Position numbers and translations under genes: made by a program. The notes beneath the pieces are model-generated. The model saw only the letters and a program-made list of their open reading frames with translations. It searched no databases and was not told the origin of the DNA. Below are positions 57,930-64,000 of a stretch of DNA of 64,000 nucleotides, piece by piece. Position 1 is the first letter of the stretch. Each line of letters starts with the position of its first letter. The DNA is taken from positions 1-64,000 of the forward strand of contig JAMFSJ010000029.1 in the NCBI GenBank assembly GCA_026225255.1, in the 5' to 3' direction. The stretch is from Methylacidimicrobium fagopyrum (lineage in GTDB: Bacteria; Verrucomicrobiota; Verrucomicrobiia; Limisphaerales; UBA11358).

Positions 57930-58955
57930 TTATTTCGCCTTCTCGTGATGCCCGCCGAATTCGTAGCGCATCGCGGACAGAATTTTATTCTGGAAATCCG
58001 CCTGGCCACGCGAACTGAAACGTTCGTAGAGCGACGCCGTCAATACCGGGGCAGGGACGCCTTCGTCAATCGCGGCCTTGATGGTCCAGCGGCCCTCGCC
58101 GGAATCGGAGACGCGACCGGCAAAGTTCGACAAGGCCGGATCTTTCGCGAGCGCGGACGCGGTGAGATCGAGCAGCCACGAAGCGACCACGCTACCGCGC
58201 CGCCAGACTTCCGCGATGTCGCCGAGGTGGAGGTCGTATTGATAATGTTCCGGATCGCGCAACGGCGTCGTTTCCGCGTCCACTTCGTGCGTCGCTTTGC
58301 CGATGTTCGCGTCGCGCAAAATGCCGAGACCTTCCGCATACGCCGCCATCATGCCGTATTCAATGCCGTTGTGAACCATCTTCACGAAATGTCCCGCGCC
58401 ATTCGGTCCGCAATGCAGATAACCATTTTCCGCCGTGCCGGTGGCGGCCGGACGACCGGGCGTGCGATCCACACTGCCGATGCCGGGCGCGAGCGTGGAA
58501 AAGATCGGATCGAGATGCGCGACAATATCTTTCTCGCCGCCGATCATCATGCAATAACCGCGTTCGAGTCCCCAAACGCCGCCGCTGGTGCCGACGTCTA
58601 CGTAATGGATTTTTTTCGCGGCCAATTCCTTCGCGCGACGGATGTCATCGATATAATAAGAATTACCGCCATCGATCAAAATGTCGTCCGGCGCGAGCAA
58701 CGGCAGCAGTTCCGCGATGGACGCGTCCACGACGCCGGCGGGAACCATCAACCAGATCGCGCGCGGCTGTGCGAGCTTTTGCACAAAGTCCGCGAGCGAC
58801 GTCGCGCCTATGGCGTTTTCCTTCGCGAGATTATTAACCGCGTCTGCCGAACGATCATACACCACGCAAGTGTGTCCGTCTTTGATGAGGCGACGAACCA
58901 TGTTCGCGCCCATGCGTCCCAAACCAATCATGCCGAGTTGTAATTTTTTGCTCAT
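57930..58955 (-). CDS. gnd: 6-phosphogluconate dehydrogenase (decarboxylating, short form)
   Basis: [89 protein letters not shown]. Confidence 0.93.
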   Translation of the reverse strand: MSKKLQLGMIGLGRMGANMVRRLIKDGHTCVVYDRSADAVNNLAKENAIGATSLADFVQKLAQPRAIWLMVPAGVVDASIAELLPLLAPDDILIDGGNSYYIDDIRRAKELAAKKIHYVDVGTSGGVWGLERGYCMMIGGEKDIVAHLDPIFSTLAPGIGSVDRTPGRPAATGTAENGYLHCGPNGAGHFVKMVHNGIEYGMMAAYAEGLGILRDANIGKATHEVDAETTPLRDPEHYQYDLHLGDIAEVWRRGSVVASWLLDLTASALAKDPALSNFAGRVSDSGEGRWTIKAAIDEGVPAPVLTASLYERFSSRGQADFQNKILSAMRYEFGGHHEKAK

Positions 58956-59026
58956 AAATTTAATTTGTTAAAGATAGATGAAATTTTCAGTTAGTTTCGG
59001 TTGTTTTAAGTATCAATGTGATGAAC

Positions 59027-59308
59027 TTAATAAGTTCTAAAAATCGCTGAAAACATTGTGCAGGCGAATAATATAAAAGCACTAATGGAAATAGCGGCGC
59101 AGGCTCTATTAAACCAGTGCCCGCGCCTCAAACCAGAAATTGCCAAAAGCAAACCAATTCCCCACCAAAAAACGAAAACGGCAAAACAATATAACCATAT
59201 TTGCTTAAAGAAAATGTCACGTTCCGACAAAAGCAAAATCATCAAAAATATGAACGCAATCCAAATTAAAGAAACGGTGCCTTCCCATTTTTGTAACAAT
59301 GATTTCAT
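59027..59308 (-). CDS. Small hypothetical membrane protein
   Basis: Three hydrophobic segments, 93 aa; AT-richer than surroundings. Confidence 0.5.
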   Translation of the reverse strand: MKSLLQKWEGTVSLIWIAFIFLMILLLSERDIFFKQIWLYCFAVFVFWWGIGLLLAISGLRRGHWFNRACAAISISAFILFACTMFSAIFRTY

Positions 59309-59332
59309 AATGTCTTGCCGCGTTGCATAATT

Positions 59333-60232
59333 TTACAGCGAAGCCTCGTAAATACTTTGGATCGTTGAATCCAGCAACGCGTCGAATTCGGCAGGCGACT
59401 GTTGCGCGGACAAACCATCCAGCAACGCGCGCGAAAAACTGGCGACGACGCCATGATTTTTACGCAAACGTTCATCGGCTTCATCGCGCGAATATCCGCC
59501 CGATAACGCGACGACTTTCAAAACTTTCGGATGCTTGACGAGGTCGGCGTAAAAATTGTCTTGCTCCGGCAACGTGAGTTTGAGCATGACGACTTGTCCG
59601 GCTGGCAACGTGGCCAGTTTTTCGTTGATGGCTTCTTTGAGCAACGCTTCGGCTTTGGCTTTATCCGGGCAATGGATGTCCACTTCCGGCTCGATGATCG
59701 GCATCAGGCCGGCGGCGAGAATCTGCGCGGCCACTTCAAATTGTTGCGCTACCACCGCTTTGACCCCGGCGGCGTTGGCCTGCGCGATGACGGAACGCAT
59801 CTTGGTCCCGAAAATATTTTTCGCGTTGGCCTTGGCGAGCAACGCGGGCAAACCCGGCATCGGTTTCATCAATTGAACGCCATCGTTCGCGGCGGCCAGT
59901 CCGTTGTCCACTTTCAAAAACGGCACGACGCGTTTGACGTTCCACAGATAATCAGCGCTCGGTTGTCCCTGGATATCCCGATCCATCGTGCCTTCAAAAA
60001 GAATCGAACCCAGAATCCGGTCGCCGCTGAAAATCGGACTGGTGATGATGCGCGCGCGCATTTGATGGACCAGCGCGAACATTTCTTCGTCGTTCGACCA
60101 CGCGCCATCTTTGATGCCATAAGCGAGCAACGCTTTCGGCGTGCTGCCGCCGCTTTGATCTAACGCGGCAAGAAAGCCGGATTGCGTTTTGATTTTTCGT
60201 TGCTGTAGTTCTTTTTGACTGGATGAATTCAT
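59333..60232 (-). CDS. Class I fructose-bisphosphate aldolase
   Basis: SGFLAALDQSGGSTPKALLAYGI...GSILFEGTMDR...PIIEPEVDIHCPDKAKAE...VVALSGGYSRDEA. Confidence 0.92.
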   Translation of the reverse strand: MNSSSQKELQQRKIKTQSGFLAALDQSGGSTPKALLAYGIKDGAWSNDEEMFALVHQMRARIITSPIFSGDRILGSILFEGTMDRDIQGQPSADYLWNVKRVVPFLKVDNGLAAANDGVQLMKPMPGLPALLAKANAKNIFGTKMRSVIAQANAAGVKAVVAQQFEVAAQILAAGLMPIIEPEVDIHCPDKAKAEALLKEAINEKLATLPAGQVVMLKLTLPEQDNFYADLVKHPKVLKVVALSGGYSRDEADERLRKNHGVVASFSRALLDGLSAQQSPAEFDALLDSTIQSIYEASL

Positions 60233-60315
60233 GGAAATCCTTTCGTGTGATGATGATGGCGAATTAAATCAGACTGCGCAAATTTGTAATTCTTGGTTCG
60301 TAAATTTGTTTCTTA

Positions 60316-60656
60316 AAACCCCAAAGGGCTTTCATCTTTCAGCCCAAGGTTGCGCGTCACGCGCTACCTTGGGTAATTGCCCAAAATTTTTTCAACCCTG
60401 AAAGAAATCTCTGCAAAAGCCATTTCGGCTTGTAGCGGCGGTCTGTGACCGCCGTGTTTTCAAGTAATTTCACAGCCAACGGCGGTCATAGACCGCCGCT
60501 ACAGCACTTTTGCACAGATTTCTGAAAGGGTTGTATCCAAAACCGTCCGCCGCTGCAACCCCGTTGGGATTGAAAACATTTTATTATCCTCAACCCAGGG
60601 TAGCCCGCTGCGCGGACAACCCTGGGCTGAATGCTTGAATCCCTTTGGGATTCCCG
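60316..60656. repeat. Nested palindromic element (REP-like outer arms, middle arms, inner REPIN)
   Basis: Outer arms about 60316-60352 / 60617-60655, middle arms 60393-60419 / 60507-60533, inner TGTAGCGGCGGTC..GACCGCCG pair 60431-60454 / 60480-60503 are all inverted repeats. Confidence 0.8.
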
Positions 60657-60746
60657 AAGCGCGGGTCTGTGACCTCAGCAACGTTAAAATTTTCCAAAAG
60701 CGATTATTGTTTTTTATTTCACATTTGTCGCACTTCAATTATGAAA

Positions 60747-61109
60747 TTAAACGGCATAAACAACCTCTTTCCGCTCATGTCCAAATGCGCTCTCATTTTT
60801 TGGGACGCGGCAACACCAGCCATCACGCGACCACTGATAAGCTAAAAAGTGTGCGTGTTCTACAAGATACTCGGCTGACTGACCAGAACCTGCTAATTCA
60901 ATAGTAATGCAAAAAGGATAGTCAGAATTGAACGTCTCGTAGACAGAAAACTCAATGCCTGCTGCCGAGCCGATATGGGCTACACGCTCGTCTTGATTCG
61001 GGAAGACACGCGTTTCAACGCGAGAAATACCGAGCTTCTGGAATACGCGACGAGCAAAATCCTCCACTGACTTTTCGTCGGCTTTAATGTAAATGCTCGC
61101 GTAGTGCAT
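60747..61109 (-). CDS. Hypothetical protein
   Basis: 120-aa ORF MHYASIYIKADEKSVEDFARRVFQKLGISRVETRVFPNQDERV; coding-like composition, no family recognised. Confidence 0.6.
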   Translation of the reverse strand: MHYASIYIKADEKSVEDFARRVFQKLGISRVETRVFPNQDERVAHIGSAAGIEFSVYETFNSDYPFCITIELAGSGQSAEYLVEHAHFLAYQWSRDGWCCRVPKNESAFGHERKEVVYAV

Positions 61110-61136
61110 ACAATGCTACCTAGCTTCTATTCACCC

Positions 61137-62786
61137 TCACAACCCCTTCATCTTCCGATAACGCTTAATCAACTGATTCGTCGAATTATCATGCTTCAAT
61201 TTCGGTGCTTCCTTGCTTTCCAATTCCGGCACGATGCGTTGCGCCAAAACTTTGCCGAGTTCCACGCCCCATTGATCGAATGAATCAATGTTCCAGATCG
61301 CGCCTTGCACGAAAACGTTATGCTCGTAGAGCGCGATCAAGGTGCCGAGAATTTCCGGCGTCAATTTTTCCGCGAGAATCACGTTCGACGGACGATTGCC
61401 TTCAAACACCTTGTGCGGCACCAGCGCGGCGGGCACGCCTTCGGCCTTCACCTCCGCCGCCGTCTTCCCGAACGCGAGCGCTTCGGCCTGCGCAAAAACA
61501 TTCGCCAGCAATATGTCGTGATGACGGCCCAACGGCGTCAACGCTTTCGCGAACGCAATAAAATCGCACGGGATCAAACGCGTGCCTTGATGGATCAATT
61601 GATAGAACGAATGCTGGCCGTTCGTGCCCGGTTCGCCCCAATAAATCGGGCCGGTCTGATAATCCACGTGCTTGCCATCGAGCGTCACGTGCTTGCCATT
61701 ACTCTCCATCGTGAGCTGTTGCAGATAGGCGGGAAACCGTTTTAGATAATTTTCGTAAGGCAACACCGCCGCCGTTTCCGCGCCGAAAAATTCCGTATTC
61801 CAAACCGTCAGGAGCGCGAGCAGCACCGGCAAGTTTTTCGCAAATGGCGCGGTGCGGAAATGTTCGTCCAACGCGTGAAAACCGGCGAGCAGCTTGCGGA
61901 AATTTTCCGGCCCGACCGCGAGCATCGTGGACAAGCCGATGGCGGAATCCATTGAATAACGGCCGCCGACCCAATCCCAGAAGCCGAACATGTTCGCCGT
62001 ATCAATGCCGAACGCGGAAACTTTTTCGCCGTTCGTCGAGACCGCGACAAAATGTTTCGCCACCGCCTTCACATTGCCGCCGAGGCCAGCGAGCAACCAA
62101 TCGCGCGCGCTCTGCGCATTCGTCATCGTTTCCAGCGTCGTAAAGGTTTTGGACGAGATGATGAACAATGTTTCCGCCGGCTTCAGATCGTGCGTGGCTT
62201 CCACGAAATCAATGCCGTCCACGTTCGACACAAAACGGAAAACCAAATCGCGCTGGCTATAATGTTTCAACGCTTCGTAAGCCATGACCGGACCGAGATC
62301 GGAACCACCAATGCCGATGTTGACAATGTTCTTGATGCGTTTGCCGGTAAAACCTTTCCACGCGCCGCTGCGGACGCGATCGGAAAACGCCGCCATCTTG
62401 TCGAGCACTGCATGAACTTCCGGCACGACGTTTTTGCCATCCACAAGAATCGTCGCGTTTTTTGGCGCGCGCAACGCGACGTGCAACACGGCGCGATTTT
62501 CCGTGATATTGATTTTTTCGCCGGCGAACATCGCATCAATCTTCGCGCGCAAACCGGATTCATCCGCCAGTTGCAACAGCAGCGACGAGGTTTTGTCCGT
62601 GATGCGGTTTTTGGAATAATCGAGGAATAGGCCGGCCGCCTCGACGGAAAATTTTTGTCCACGCTTCGCATCGTCCGCGAAGAGTTGGCGCAGGTGAAGT
62701 TTTTGAACCTGTTTGTGATGGGCGGTCAGCGCTTTCCACGCCGCGCGTTGGGTCAGGGGTTTGAGATTGGATTTCATGTTGGGCAT
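61137..62786 (-). CDS. pgi: Glucose-6-phosphate isomerase
   Basis: [77 protein letters not shown]. Confidence 0.96.
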   Translation of the reverse strand: MPNMKSNLKPLTQRAAWKALTAHHKQVQKLHLRQLFADDAKRGQKFSVEAAGLFLDYSKNRITDKTSSLLLQLADESGLRAKIDAMFAGEKINITENRAVLHVALRAPKNATILVDGKNVVPEVHAVLDKMAAFSDRVRSGAWKGFTGKRIKNIVNIGIGGSDLGPVMAYEALKHYSQRDLVFRFVSNVDGIDFVEATHDLKPAETLFIISSKTFTTLETMTNAQSARDWLLAGLGGNVKAVAKHFVAVSTNGEKVSAFGIDTANMFGFWDWVGGRYSMDSAIGLSTMLAVGPENFRKLLAGFHALDEHFRTAPFAKNLPVLLALLTVWNTEFFGAETAAVLPYENYLKRFPAYLQQLTMESNGKHVTLDGKHVDYQTGPIYWGEPGTNGQHSFYQLIHQGTRLIPCDFIAFAKALTPLGRHHDILLANVFAQAEALAFGKTAAEVKAEGVPAALVPHKVFEGNRPSNVILAEKLTPEILGTLIALYEHNVFVQGAIWNIDSFDQWGVELGKVLAQRIVPELESKEAPKLKHDNSTNQLIKRYRKMKGL

Positions 62787-62892
62787 TTAACTTATGTAAG
62801 TCAGCAAATTGACATGTTGGATTGGTCTCCGTTCATTCTCCACCAAAAGTTTGCTCGTGGCGGCGGCATTGTCCATCACATTCATGCGGAAC

Positions 62893-62950
62893 GCCGATCT
62901 CCTGATCGGCCAGTTTGAAAAACTGTCATCGAGCCGATCAGGAGATCGGC
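62893..62950. repeat. REPIN-like inverted pair GCCGATC-nnnn-GATCGGC
   Basis: GCCGATCtcctGATCGGC (62893-62910) and GCCGATCaggaGATCGGC (62933-62950) are mutual inverses. Confidence 0.85.
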
Positions 62951-62961
62951 GCTCCGGCGTT

Positions 62962-63558
62962 TCACTCCGTCACATGCCGCGCGTCGTTCCACAGTTTGAT
63001 CGCCGGTTCGGACAAATCATGTTCGTAACTCAACATGCTCAAGCTCGTGGTCGTGAGTATAAAATCTTTCCCGTCGGTCAATTCGAGTCCCAACCAGCGC
63101 GTGACGAGCGAGCGCAGAAAATGGCCGCTGGAAAAAATCAACACATCATCGCCGACGGCACGAACGCGTTGCAAGACGCGATCGGCGCGGGCGATGATTT
63201 GCTCGGGCGATTCACCATTGGGGCAGCCGTCGCGAAAAATATTCCAGCCCGGACATTTCGCCTGAATTTCCACGCTCTTCAAACCTTCGTAGTCACCGTA
63301 ATGCCATTCCACCAAATCGCGGTCCACTTCCGCGACCGCACCAAAGCCGGCGATTTCACACGTCTTCGCCGCGCGTTGCAACGGACTGGTAAAAACTTTC
63401 GCAAAGGTCAAACCGCGCAAACGTTCGCCGAGTTCGCGCGCGTTGCGTTCGCCGCGAGTCGTCAGCGGCAGATCGGTCAGGCCGGTGTGTTGACCGGAAA
63501 GGCTCCAGGCGGTTTCGCCGTGGCGCGCTACATAAAGAACGGGAAGTTTTTCAGACAT
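62962..63558 (-). CDS. Histidine phosphatase family protein (phosphoglycerate mutase-like)
   Basis: LYVARHGETAWSLSGQHTGLTDLPLTTRGERNARELGERL; VFTSPLQRAAKTCEIAG; SSGHFLRSLVTRWLGL. Confidence 0.92.
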   Translation of the reverse strand: MSEKLPVLYVARHGETAWSLSGQHTGLTDLPLTTRGERNARELGERLRGLTFAKVFTSPLQRAAKTCEIAGFGAVAEVDRDLVEWHYGDYEGLKSVEIQAKCPGWNIFRDGCPNGESPEQIIARADRVLQRVRAVGDDVLIFSSGHFLRSLVTRWLGLELTDGKDFILTTTSLSMLSYEHDLSEPAIKLWNDARHVTE

Positions 63559-63717
63559 GATTTTTTGGTGGCACGGGCGTCCCGCCCATCAAATCCAGCG
63601 TCCTGCCGGATTTCGTTTTTGACGTTTATGGTTCATGGGGCACGCCGGTCAAAATATATTTACGTTTCCAAACAGTTTGGGGAGCGACGCCCAAAGTATT
63701 TTGAAAAAACATGCTCA

Positions 63718-64000
63718 TTAATTTACCCGCGCTTCGGCCGCCCGATCTTTTTTCAGCGGGCCAAAATTACCCTCTTCGCAACACGCCACAAAACCTTCGG
63801 TGACGGATTTTAATTCTTCCCAGCGCGCGCGGATTTGTTTGGCTTCGTCGGGCGTGATTTGATTATCGGCGGCGGCTTGGGCGACGACGGCGAGCAGGTC
63901 GGCAAAATCCTGCACGATCTGATTCGTCGCGGGAATAAGGTAGTGCGGATGCGGCGCGTTCTGCGGATTCAGAATAAAAAATCCGCCCGCGCGCTGACAA
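63718..64000 (-). CDS. Hypothetical protein, 5' end outside window
   Basis: Frame stays open beyond the listed start to the window edge (...FFILNPQNAPHPHYLIPATNQIVQDFADLLAVV...). Confidence 0.55.
   Translation of the reverse strand, partial: CQRAGGFFILNPQNAPHPHYLIPATNQIVQDFADLLAVVAQAAADNQITPDEAKQIRARWEELKSVTEGFVACCEEGNFGPLKKDRAAEARVN

Noticed and set aside
57843-58943. 366-aa plus-strand ORF opposite gnd
   Set aside because: Antisense to a strongly supported 6-phosphogluconate dehydrogenase; composition typical of shadow ORFs.

Overview
This 64 kb window is mostly GC-rich chromosome. The gene content (autotransporter-type beta-strand repeats, GH2/GH28/GH88-105 hydrolases, imelysin plus di-haem oxidoreductase) suggests Verrucomicrobiota, but that assignment is inference. 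The left 2.5 kb is AT-rich and looks like one end of an integrated element: LamG protein, small membrane protein and a large serine recombinase directly abutting the 3' end of a Y-family polymerase gene. Next come an mdtNOP/ytcA-like efflux operon, msrB, pabB, a P1B-type metal ATPase, housekeeping genes (split pta, hisC, rmuC, ridA), a pectin/polysaccharide hydrolase cluster, an FKBP operon, a phospholipase C/PATR fusion, an imelysin/di-haem pair, a complete type I R-M locus (hsdM, hsdS, rhuM, hsdR, M48-like peptidase), two tRNAs with CAU anticodon, and a gnd/fba/pgi cluster. The most interesting unexplained structure is a set of palindromic repeat families. (1) A multi-hairpin REP-like array, with an IS200-like/RAYT transposase inside it, lies within the type I R-M operon and brackets hsdS with direct repeats. 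(2) A related but diverged element forms a nested palindrome at about 60.3-60.66 kb. (3) Short REPIN-like or MITE-like elements appear to sit in frame inside at least three protein genes (pabB, the P-type ATPase, hsdM). (4) A 16-bp palindrome TTACCC-N4-GGGTAA occurs upstream of three separate transcription units. All calls come from reading the sequence; no database search was run.
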